Shown in pieces: positions 28,801 to 40,800 of a stretch of DNA of 64,000 nt. Position numbers and translations under genes: made by a program. The notes under the pieces are model-generated. The model did not search any database, was not told where the DNA came from, and worked only from the letters and a program-made list of their open reading frames with translations. The stretch is from Varroa destructor (lineage: Eukaryota; Arthropoda; Arachnida; Mesostigmata; Varroidae): contig NW_019211454.1 of NCBI RefSeq assembly GCF_002443255.2, positions 30,300,061 to 30,364,060 of the forward strand, written 5' to 3'. Position 1 is the first letter of the stretch. Every line of letters begins with the position of its first letter.

Positions 28801-29950
28801 GTTTTTTTTGGTAAATTCCTTTGTGGCGTTGACACATTTATAAAAAACGGCAATTTGATTTACTTTACTTAGGGAAACAACTTAAGAAGTAAACAGCAGT
28901 ATCTATTTGAAATTCGGTAGAGTAAACGGAATAGAGAAAATAACTCACAGCAAAAACGCTCTCCTAGCGTTCCGCTCAATGTCACTTCGTTGCAATGTCG
29001 ACCTTTCTCTTGCTACTTCGCTCTGTTCGGTGCAAACGAGCGGACTCGTTCTCCAAAATCGCATTGTCCTTCTGCCGATGGAAACTCGTGCGAAAATGAT
29101 TTGCAGAAGACCAATCATATTTACTTGTTGTACACTGGACCAACATATAGACCGACTGTATGTGCCTTGTTTTGTTCCCGCCCATAGGACGGACATGTGC
29201 GCGTCTGGTCCACCCATTTTTCTCCGTAACGTCAACACCTTTAGAATAATCATAATAGATTTGCTTCGGTACACCGTCATTCCCCATTTATGAATGGGAC
29301 TAACGAACTAGAAAGTGGGCTTAAACAGGTTAGTGGCATTTCAGAAGCATTACGTCTATAATAACAAAACAATCCACAATTGTTTCTTATCTTTCTTGCA
29401 CTAGTAATGTCTCTCGATGCGTTCGTTCACCTGTAGTTAAGGTGACGCGAGAAGCCGTGGTAGGTTAATTCGATGCCACCGCATCCAAGTATATACTACA
29501 GAGACTGTCTGATCGTTTGCCCTATTGGACCATAGTGACTTACTACGTTCGTTAGTAGCGGTTGAGCAAAAGGCGACACTTCTCGAAAAAGATTGCCCGC
29601 GACTGTTACTTGACAATATTGATACCTATGCATGTGTACTTCTTCCGAAGTTCAATCTGCTGTGAATTCAGTAAACGTAGAGTTTATGTCGCGTCCTTCT
29701 TTGTACGACCACCGTTGAACTTCTCTACAAATTAGTATCAGTCTGTGCGCTCTGTGCGAGTGAAACTACACCCTGTTTAGAAAACGAGCCGTACCATCGT
29801 TGTGCTTAACTACTTTTCTTTTTCTGTGTCAATTACACATATTGTATATCTGTAATGTTAGAATCAAAGAGGTACAAACAATTGACACATGACGACACCA
29901 TTTGCTTTTCGAGAGATGTTTTCCCGGAAGCATTCGGTACACTTTTGATC

Positions 29951-29985
29951 TTCTTTCCTTTCCTTTCCTTTCCTCTCCTTTCTTT
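29951..29985 (+). repeat. (TTTCC)n-like pyrimidine tract
   Basis: Tandem TTTCC units with slight degeneration; all pyrimidine on the plus strand. Confidence 0.9.
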
Positions 29986-30342
29986 ATTATCGTCTTTACT
30001 TTAGCGCATTTTTCTAACGCTATAATTTTGCCCCGTAGTTTCGTCTTTAGATTACACAAACGGTGCACTGTTTGACGTTAACGAACACAACGAGGCTGTC
30101 TAGAACATTACAGACGCAAGTCAACGTACATCCGTGTCGACGACAGACGACAATGACAGAAGAAAACAACGCTGTAGACGTATTGAGAGCGAACACCCGT
30201 TTCCTTAGGTCCGTTTTTTTCTATATATTTGTGTTACATTATTTGTTTTAGAATAGGTTCGTTTATCAACCACATTATCTCCTTCACATTTGTTCTATCG
30301 TGGATCACTCATTCAACGAGACAACAACGAGAAGGAGCCAAG

Positions 30343-30361
30343 TATATATATATATATATAT
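30343..30361. repeat. (TA)9 microsatellite
   Basis: Uninterrupted TA run. Confidence 0.95.
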
Positions 30362-31629
30362 TAAGAAAAAACATATAAAGATTTTCAGTTTAAATCTTTC
30401 TCGCAGTTATTTGTCATTTTTCTGGTCGATCAGTTGATAAGGTACAACTTTCGATATAAGGTTTATAGAAGTGTCGAGGTTGATGGTAAGGGTGAGGATG
30501 ATGGACAGATCATGTATTCTGTTTAGCTACCTAGCGGCTATGCTCGCCAATATATCTGATGCGCTCAGTTCCGTTGATCGGAGTCTCTCGGATTAGCAAT
30601 CTCCAATGCTTACGACCAAATTTTTTATCTTCTTTCTGCTATATAAATATGATTTCAAACTTCTCGTTACAGCAGACGTTCCCCTTTTTTCCAATAGGCC
30701 TTCTGCTTGCCCTCTTCGAGCATGGTGCCTTGCTCTTATATACTTTTTATATACTCATGTACCATCCCACAGAAAATAGAAGGTTCACAAGAAAACTTCT
30801 GTATCTAGGTGTCTCCTGTTCATTGTCCGTGAATCCTGGCAGTCGTTGCGGTGCATTGGTTATTATGGGTTAGTGTAATGATTAATGCAATTTTCGTAAA
30901 CGTACGTCTCTAACAATTCTTTTCACAATATTTTGGCTATCCATCTCGCACGTAATGTCCGTCGCGCTTCTTGTTATTACGTCAAGTTAGCAGATTACGG
31001 CACTTCTTGCTCTGCTGGTGATTCTCGCGAACCATGGTAAGTGGTTAATACGTAAAACTTTTATGATTTTTAGGTTCTCTCCAAAGTTCGTCAATGCAGG
31101 CTTATAGTCGTTTAGTGCAGCTTAAAAAACGGGATTTATCTATTTTATATCTTGCCAACACTCGCTATTACTATCTAATATAGCTATTGTTGCCAACAGT
31201 AATTATCAGCTTAGACTTGATCCGCACGTTTGTGACACGATCAATGGCTGGAAATCGTATGAAGATCAGATGACGGATAAACAGGTCACAAGACGATACG
31301 CTACAGAGGGACTCGATTTTGGGAAGCACACTCGAGCGTGCTTTGGAAAATTGTGTTCAATAGCTTGCTTGGCTTATCTGCATTTATATTGTCGATTGGG
31401 CTTGATTATTGAGACGTAAAATTGCAAATAAAGCAACTTTATTTTCATTCTAGCCTGTGGGCCTTTCGTCGAAAGGCTGCCTAGCTTGCAATGAAATACT
31501 CGAAGCTTGACTGAAGTATCATGACAATGATGGGCTCCAGTTGCTTGAAACTTTTGCACTAGTAGAAGTGGGTTCGATGGCTTGTTACTTCATGGTTTAA
31601 TTCACTTAATACGTCCATCCGTAGATTGC

Positions 31630-31635
31630 TTTATT
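31630..31635 (-). terminator. Kindlin polyadenylation signal AATAAA
   Basis: TTTATT on the plus strand reads AATAAA on the minus strand, 47 bases beyond the kindlin stop codon. This gives a very short 3' UTR. The hexamer is common by chance in AT-rich DNA, so its position is the only support. Confidence 0.5.
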
Positions 31636-31681
31636 AACAGAGAAATAGCTAGGTAAAGGTGATTGAATCAGCTTAACGTTA

Positions 31682-31819
31682 TTAGTTCCATCCACCGGTA
31701 AGTTTGTGGTATTGTTCCTCGTTGAGAGCTTGGTTTTGCTCTTTTGAGCGCATCGAAAGGAAAATATAACCGCCGATGAACTCGTGGATAGTCTTGCAGT
31801 CGGCAGAAAGCGGCGACAC
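31682..31819 (-). CDS. Fermt2: Kindlin exon 10 (F3 end and stop)
   Basis: Residues 633-677 and the TAA stop at 31684-31682. The acceptor is TATTCTAG|GTG. It encodes [20 protein letters not shown], then [21 protein letters not shown], the hallmark kindlin C-terminus that packs against F3. The last residue is Asn, where vertebrate kindlins end in Val. Confidence 0.97.
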   Translation of the reverse strand: MSPLSADCKTIHEFIGGYIFLSMRSKEQNQALNEEQYHKLTGGWN

Positions 31820-34800
31820 CTAGAATAATAGTGGGATCAATGCCAGTTGTGACACGAATAAATTCCTATTGTCTTTAAAACGAATTTTAAAGAAAGGAAT
31901 CTGGGTAAAGGTATTTGAACATACTGACCTGGAAGTCCTCCTCTTCAAACTGCAAGCGCAGCTGCTTGACCTCCCAATTAACGTCCCAGGCCTTCATCGT
32001 AGTGTATCTCCACGTCTTCAAATGGTCGCCTATATTATAGAGCCAACGTAAATATCGTATAAGGAATTAACATCATACAAAAGATATACTGCATTGAGTA
32101 TAAACAGGTTTAATTCCATTTCTGACAGAAGCTGGATTAAACAAACAAGTTTGTGTTGCATTTTTAAGTCGCAGGATGGCCTCGATGACTACTAGAAATA
32201 GCATTACGAACCAGCGGATAAATCCACGCGCATAAGCCGGTTAATAGCCACACCAAGAATTTCGTCCTTCTTGGGATTTTGTGAGAACCGGACAAGGAAC
32301 AGAGTTATGCCGAAGTCAGGCAACGCTTGCCAAGCACGGATATACTGGAGTTTGGCCTCGGCAAGAGACAAGTCCTTTACGTTGGAGTGCGCTAACAGAA
32401 TGCCCTTCTGAACGCATCCAGCGCCACGTTTTCGAATAAAACGCGGGGCACTGAAATCCTCAACGACGATGTCGCTCTGCAACATAAATGAGAAGTGCTC
32501 TCCGCTTAAATAAGGACAAAGATTTTACTTACATAGCCTCACATTAGACACATATATATATATATATATTCTCTACCCATCGAAGGGGAAATACTTACGC
32601 TGGCCTGGAGAGCGATCGATGGACTGGTTACAGGTTTCTGCATCTTGAGAAACTGTTGCAGTGCCTTTACCTCCGGTTCGTAACTGGCGTCTGCCATCGT
32701 TTTGCCTTTAGTGGCCAGCCGAAAAGCAGCCATCCAATTCGAATACTGCTCCTCACCTTCGCACCTGACGGGACAAAACAAACCAATAATCAATGGCGGT
32801 CATTGAATGGTACAATATATATGAACCAATAACAGGACTCAATTGACTTTTTCAGTTCATTGTGCTGCACTTGCTATAATTTTCAAGTAAATGTGGCGCG
32901 ATGCTTACGGAAAATCTACGTTACGAACTAATCATAAGAGCACCATACTATTCTGGCCATGAGAAGCGAAGTTATAATGAAAAGCTTTCTAGATTGTTTT
33001 TCCTTATGTTAAACCCTACAATCTACGGCAAGATGAACTCCCTTGGATATTTGTACCATAGAAAGTCGTTGTTTCCCATTAGGACTTAACAAGGCACCGC
33101 ATTGGTATTAGTTATGCGATCATAATTTAGTAATAAATGACCACATAATCTTTGTTTCATTTCCAAATCCTGTATAAATCTCAGGTGGCAGACACGAACG
33201 TATGAACCATCTTTTAATTATGTTTATAGGAGACGATCTAAATAGCTAGCTGTTTTGTTCGATCCTTATAAACTTAGGTTAAATCTGTAACTGAAAGGCC
33301 TTCTACTATAATAAATTCTAGCAGACTCTGCTCATGATAAATAAAAAACTCATCTAAAGCCACAAAGTGTGCGCGGACTCCCAGACCTACACAGGTTGTG
33401 TAGTATGTGTTGCCGGCGGGTCTCGAAGCAGCGACCCTTGTCGTTATTCAACCAGAGACTTGACTACCCCCGCTCCCCCCTCGACAATAAGACCTGTAAA
33501 AAATGGTTTTTCGCATATCGACCATAACCTATAGCCAGCTACCTACCTGAGCCAGTACTCCGTCATGCCCTCAGCGCTGGGCACCTCTAAACGGACACCG
33601 TATTTGGCTTGTGCGACATCAACGTCGGGCGCAACTTCTGCACCCCTCAAACTTAACACAAGTTGTGCGGGTCCATTAGAGTTGGCTGCCTCACGGCTTT
33701 TGTACATTGATAGTGTTGTATCCCGAAATACGAAGAACCTCTGTTGGAACGCTTTCAGGGTGAACTTGCGTGGTCTACATTGCAAAGAAGCGGTCATCGT
33801 TCAGGTGTCGATGGCAACGATGAGTGATTCCGTTTTGTAATCACATCGAAAAGTCGCGAGCAGCAGGAAATTTGACGGCAAGCCGGATAGAGAAGTAAAA
33901 GGAAGTACATGTAACCATATGTTAAGTTCTTAAAATAGAAATGAGCTGGATTGGCGGCGAATAGCACTCTTTAGACTACTAGAAAAGGGATTAAGTAGGG
34001 TCAATTATATATGTATATATATACATATACATATATATATATATATATTAATAATTTTATATATATGCTGTTTTTGGCGTCAGTTTTACGCAGTTACATA
34101 CAAATATAGCTACAATAAACTTATATCACAAAATCGCATAACTATCAGTTGAACCCAGGGTCAAATCAAAATGTAGATTTAAATGCGGTGCCTATTTAAC
34201 TTCGTCAAGTTAATATCTCGTAGTGCTCCTCTACCTGCTTGGTCATGTCCAACATAAATTTGTCAATGAGACAGTCATCAACTTAACTATGGATTATACT
34301 TACATATGCGACTATAAGTTGCAAATTTCAAACAGCTTTTGACAAACGTTGATGCAAAGAGTTCAGTACATGAAGTGTTTGTTAATCACTGACGTTCTCT
34401 AATTGAGTAGTACCAATAAATGTAGTTGTTTTGTTAGCCTTTGACCTTTAATGGCTGTAGGCATCTATTAAACACGCTTGAAGGTAAATTCAGTGCGGAA
34501 CTAAGGACAAAATGCGATGGATTGGGAAATGTTTGAGGTGAGGGTTTTTTGAGAGAGATACCTTTAGTTCACGCCACTATCAGTACACCACAGCAAAAAG
34601 GAGTGTCTATAAACCGGCAGACTGAAGAGGAAGGAAGCGCAAAGCATGGCAGACCACACCGTCAGATTACTATTTCTCTAATAATAAAATTGCCAACTGA
34701 AGAAGAATGGCAAGCCAACCACACAATAGAAATCTTCAAAAACTTACGGATAGCAGCAGCAACAACAACAGCAGCAGCAGCACCGATAACAGCAGTCTTT

Positions 34801-37800
34801 CTCGCGAGGTCTGTTTTTTTTTCGTTGATTTGTACGTTGCAATCATTAATCGTTTCGTTCATGGGAATCAATTTGTACGATACAACTACTTTGGTGACAC
34901 TATACAATGATTCAAATTATAAAACTGAATTGATATTTAAGTTATAGTTTTATACGATTAAGTTTTGCCAGCTTTCGCAATGCCTAAAATACGAAAAAAT
35001 CAGTGCCATGGACACAAGTTGCTATAACGGTGAGGATGGCTTTTCCATGCTTTGAGTCAGTAGGCTGGAAGTTTTTATATCTTCTTTGGATCGCTAACTT
35101 AATCACTTCGTAAGCGTAATTTTTTTCTTGGATACGATTACAATGATTATGTCACGATGTATAACTGTTGCTAGATTACTCTCGCTTCTGATAAAGTAGG
35201 CAAATATTTTCATCAGGAGTATCTTCTCATTGACATCAGTTTTTGTGTCATATCCTTAGCTACGCTACGCTCGAATAGATATATACCTAACAAAACTCAC
35301 TTCAGGAATCTGAGGTATGAGGATAGCTGAGGCACTTGGGTAATCTGCATTGCATCTGTATGGTCCTTATTAATGGCAGACCCTTCCAAAGAAACCTGAA
35401 GGTCATCTAACGCAGCATCAATATCATCTTCCTTAGCCTGGTTTCCAGAAAGTGGGCAATTCCCGGAAGCAGTCTGTAAAACACATGATATGTGACACTA
35501 AATAACCTATAAACGACCAATCTCAATTGATGTAACGATGCAAACAATCGACTGTGTGTGTGTGTGTGTGTATGTACAACAAAGTGCATGTAAAAGGCGC
35601 ACATTTTCCATTACAGCCATTCGTGTGGTCAGGTCCTGTCAGGTCAGGTATCCTGCTAACGAACAAAACATGTTATTAAGCCTCTTAATAAACTGTACTA
35701 CCGTTAGAGCCAAACTGAGCTCAGCTCGTCAACACGAATTACTATAGCAGAATCATTCGTTTTATCCACTGCAATATGTACCTGCAGGTTAACTTGTAGC
35801 TGCAGAGCTCCAAAGAGCGACATTTCGGCTTCGGTGCAATCGATTTCTTCCTGCAGCAGCGACCTTCGCGCCTGTTCGTAGATCTGATTGATCCGAATAG
35901 CGTCTCTCTTCGGATTTAAATCATAGAATGAGAGATACTTAAATCGTAAACAGAGCATATCGTACTCAGCAACGTCTTGCTGCATTAGTGACAGAGACGA
36001 ATCGAGCCAGCCAGAGTTCAGTCGGGCGCGCTCGACAAGATTTTTGGGTCGAGGCTGGACCGCCTGTTGTGAGCATACATGGACATATGTGAGAAAGCTT
36101 TCTAGCTTACCGAACAGCTCAAGAGACCGACGCAAAATGATTTTAATGATTTAACGGACTTCCCCACATTCTGTCATACAGTGAATGAGATGGGTGTCAA
36201 TACAAGTTCTATAACTTCCTACTCATGCACTTTATCCTCCTTTACCCGTGTTACATGTTTTTGAAATGCTTTGAGCTTCAAATCTGTCTAGGCATGCGTC
36301 TTATACACAGCTATTCAAATCAAACCAATTTCAGTTGTAAATAAACTTGCACTCAATTACTTTTATACTGTTTGGCGGCTTGAATGGCAAGGATAGTGGG
36401 TGCTGATACTGTGCTAAGTAATTGCTTTCAAGATAGGCCGAACTGTTGAACGAGCATGTTGTAGAGTTAAGGGAAGAATTAAGCAGTGTTTTATCATGTC
36501 CGTTTTGTTGAAACACTGTCCCAGGTACTCCGTGTTTTTCGAGGTTAAGCACACCCTGTCCGGCTATTGTTCGCTGCCGAGGTGGAACCCCCACATGGCG
36601 ATAGTTCTTTTTCAGATGATCTTGGCTTAGCGGACGACTGAAGCCAAGCTCTTCCGGATGTCGAATTCCCAGCTCCTGTAAAACAAACACAACGATAAAT
36701 TGTTACAGGTTCGACCCGATGGGGTTCTGTCATTAGGAAACGGTACTTAGCTCCTCTTCAGCTGTTTAGGTTGACACTGTAGTAAATGAGACTCGCAGCC
36801 GTTAAATCTACTGTTCATAAGTTATAGTGAAGACGTGATGCTAGTAAGTCAAAGCGTTCCCTTCGCTAGCTAATGTCAGACCCAAAAGAATGATGGGGTT
36901 TCGAGCATTACATATTTGTCTACTGTTTCACTAATAGGTAACCATAAAAAGCATTTTTTTCTACCTGAATTGTCACCGTTAGAGCAAAATTCAAGATAAT
37001 GCCTGCTGGGCTAAACAAACTAAGACACACCAGCAAACAGCTCACAACCGAAAAACATTATTAACAACTGCAACGAAGGACAAAATAATTAGACTTGCCT
37101 TGCATAGTTTGACGACGGCTGAAAATGCTGTAACGCAGTAGTCAACTCGGCAATCGAGGATCCGCAAATCCGGAAACTGAACTTTTAGAACTTTATGCAT
37201 GGGCGTAAAGTGAAGCGACGCATCAGCCTGAACCCCATACTGATCGAGTGTTGACCTTGATCGGGAGAGCCATTTATTAGCCTCAGGCCACCACAGTGCG
37301 TGATCAGACCAATCGTTCGGCACATCTGAAACAAATTAATCAAGCAACAACATAATGCTTAGTTTTAATAACAACGGAAGCAGCAAAATCTAATGTAGTA
37401 AAATAACAAGAACATGATATTGTTAGATGTGGCTTGTACATACTGTTCACATAGTTATAAACAGCTGTTACCTTAAAAGAAACATAGTTATCAGTAATCT
37501 AACATTTCTACATAAGGCTAATTTCTCGGCACTTTTTTGTATCATGTACACCTGTATTCAACAGAGTCTGATACCGTTAACTCAAATGTTGCCATCTGAG
37601 CTTTTGTCAGGCGAACTACGACGAGAAAGTCAATCGTTGACTAAGATGGTGGAAATTCTACTGTTAATGCCTTCAGTCGCCGATTAGACAATTTTCAAGA
37701 ACGACATTTTAAGCTCGAAAATGGGTCTTGTGGGAGACTCCTTACAAAGCTGGATAATGAATAGTTGGATCCATCTCAAAATTTACAAATGTGTACACTC

Positions 37801-40800
37801 AAACATGCTGTATGTAGAAGTACCACAATTTCTCCTTTGGATCAAACTATTAAAGTAAAAAAAAAAATCAACAAATTAATGTCACCTAGGTCGAGCGAGG
37901 ATCAAAAACAAACGTGGAGATTTTCACAGTACAAATGACCCATTCGTGCACCGAATTTCTTCGTGGTTCGCGATAAAAGTTGCTTTCTCTATGCCACCGT
38001 ACCTGGTGACATTAGTAGGTGGATGCAATTACACCCGCAAAACATCAATCTAGCGCAAATGTACAGCCACAAAAGCTTAGCTGGTGGGCCAGTAGAGCTT
38101 TACCATTGCTGGTTCGTCAATTACGGCTAAACAGTAGTGACAACAATTGAAACAAATGATGAAAAGCTTCGAATTAAACAGCTAAAAACAGTACACGAAG
38201 GTAAACTACTACCATTGTAAGACTGCGCTCGACCTTAAAGAGGAACACCTGATTCCACAAAGCAAAAATCAAAGATGCAGGAGTTACAAATGGGGGCGTT
38301 TTGTGATCCATTATACGCGCCATACATTACTCCCACGGATTACCACTTTTCCAAAATTTTTCTCGACAAATTATTTATGGAAGAATGATTCGAATCTTAG
38401 TGTCAACTATGCTATTCGACACATCACAGGCTGTCGTATTCTAGACTTCAAGCCCGAAGGATAAATATCTTTGATCTTTTAGATGATAGTCTACATTTCG
38501 ATGAGAAACGAAAAAACCACGCCTATGAAAAAAGTTACTTCTTAAAAAAACGTCACTTTTATCAGGCTGTCCTAAGCAGATCTGTCCCGTTTCAAAGTTT
38601 CACACTAACTTTTGAATCATTCATACGCATTGGTGCTTTCTCGCGTTCTTCAGAGATCTCAGACCTGGGACTTGAAAATCTTTCAACAGGTGATTACTGA
38701 CTATCTTGAGTTCTGCCTTAATATTGACACCAGTATCAATCCCCTATGACGCAGTTTTTCTGTCTAATCTTATACTAGAGTCATACTGTGTACCGTTAAT
38801 TACTATAGCACTTACCTCTGATGTTTTTTCGAACAACACTGACACCGAGGGAAATCGTTCTATTTTTTTACTTCGCTTTGCATTTTAAAAACGATTTTCT
38901 CCGATATGAGTGGCTGTCACTATCATTACCTGAGATAGGGGCCTTCGGTCACACATTTCATGTTGACCAAGCCGTAGTTTAACTGAGTAACTCTCCTACA
39001 TATATACAGAAAGTATAGTACTCTTAGTAATGAAATATGCCAATCAGACGTTTTTTTGAGCGTAATTTCCAAGTTCGGTGACTGATGCCCTTGCTTGGCT
39101 ATAGTGAGAGACACAATTATCGTCGAATTTGTTACACATTCTTTTTGTACCAATTGTCTACATACGATTCGGAGAAGGATCTAACGAACAGGGCTTCTGT
39201 TTATGCTGCCCACTGAAAAAGCAGCCAAACATTTTTTAGTCCGTTTGTGGTAAGGGCAGTAGTAAGAGGCCCCCCTCCACAAGTGTTTAGCTTGAGTGCG
39301 TTGAATATATAAGATGCAAATGTTAAAACGGCATGTAAATGCCCCTAATACTTCAATTAATCATTAATTAATTTCTCTACCGGATGCTTTTGAAGCAAAA
39401 ACATATGAAAAGATTTGTCTTTTCTGATTGCTCACTGCACAATACGTTTTTTCCGAAACGAACTGCGGCTCTGTCATGTAAAATGCAAAGTGTGTGTATT
39501 TTAAAATTTATGAACGTTCAAGGTGAAGTAAGTTACTGATTAGAGCCTAGCTAAGTAAGTTACATCCGCAATATATTGCAGCTAATCCTAGGAGGACTGA
39601 CATACTCATGTCGGCCAACTGTTTACCTGCAACGCTCAGTTTATCAATGTAAATTCTAAACAAACTTAAAAGTGCCATTTGCTTCTAAATTTTCCGAAAG
39701 TGTGGCACTATGCACCATAGCACAGCTACATCAGCTGCCATTTTCGTATCGGCGGGGGCGGCCATCATTAGTGCGTTGAATCCGTGTTCAGTTGTGAATA
39801 TGTTCATTCATCAAGACGTGTAAGTCGTGAGGACTTCACCACTACTTTCACCATGTCTTCGGAGATTCAACTTAATGAATTCACTAAATGAGTTGATTTA
39901 TTAAATAAGTTGTTGCATGCAGTTCAGTTGAATGCAAAGAAATGAATGGACTATAACGGCTTGCAATAAAAAAAACAAGCTCGACCTGTAAAAAAGCATT
40001 TTTACATGTCTCCGTTACGCAACGGTATGCGTCACGGTTCGCCAACATTCGTAGCACAATGATGTCAGCTTGGGTTGTCCCAAAACGGCCGTACTGCCTA
40101 CACCCAACAATCCATTATCGGTCCAATGATTCTTTACTTCACTAGCTTTTCGTTCGTAGTCATGCTTAGCATACGTCGGTGAACGGTGTATGGTAGGGTT
40201 TTACGAACGCTTAAGTACTGAACACGTTTACGCGTCAGAGCCGACATACATATACTCACAATGCGGCCTTCCATTCCTTGAAACTAACGGATTAGTTCTG
40301 GCTTCTAATCCACTCGCTGATGTCTCGCACAATCGACGTCACCGCATCGTAGCATCGATGAGTCACTACGGCGTTCAGGTGCCGCAAACGCAGGAATCAA
40401 AGACTTCTTTGTAACAATTTGTTCGTTATAATGATCAACGATGATTATTTGAAATATATTGATGAACCTGGATGTATAGAAGAAGTTACTCGAGTAACTA
40501 ACGTCGATGTGACCGACCCTAACGTAAATGCTCTCACTTAACTTCATTTGTAATGTCTCAGAGTATTGCTGGCATAGAATAATTACTAGTATCAGGGGTC
40601 CCGTTATGGTTATAGAGGCAACCTGCAGCAAACCATTTGGAAATGTGCAGAGCTCAAACTGATAAATTCAAGCGGCTATCGACCGCCAAAGGTTTAACCC
40701 AAGTAAGAACTCATCGTCATGTAAAATTACATCTTTCACATGCGGTACCTTACGGATGGCACAATATAGGCACTATCGTTTCGAAAGTATTGCACGCTAT

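Larger units (their letters stand above)
19645..31629. other. Intergenic region between the secreted-protein gene and kindlin
   Basis: About 12 kb between two convergent genes. No coding exon series, RNA gene or mobile-element protein was recognised. Simple repeats include the TTTCC-type tract near 29.95 kb and the (AT)n near 30.35 kb. Frames of 107-133 codons at 21296-21622, 22337-22738, 23416-23739, 25122-25478 and 28907-29293 were examined and show no family resemblance. Confidence 0.6.
33775..35300 (-). other. Kindlin intron 5 (1.5 kb)
   Basis: GT-AG, phase 2, donor GTGAGT. It contains a compound AT tract near 34004-34066 and a CAG/CAA run at 34752-34783. A 132-codon plus-strand frame at 34549-34947 overlaps the CAG/CAA run and resembles nothing known, so it is not annotated as a gene. 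Confidence 0.85.
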
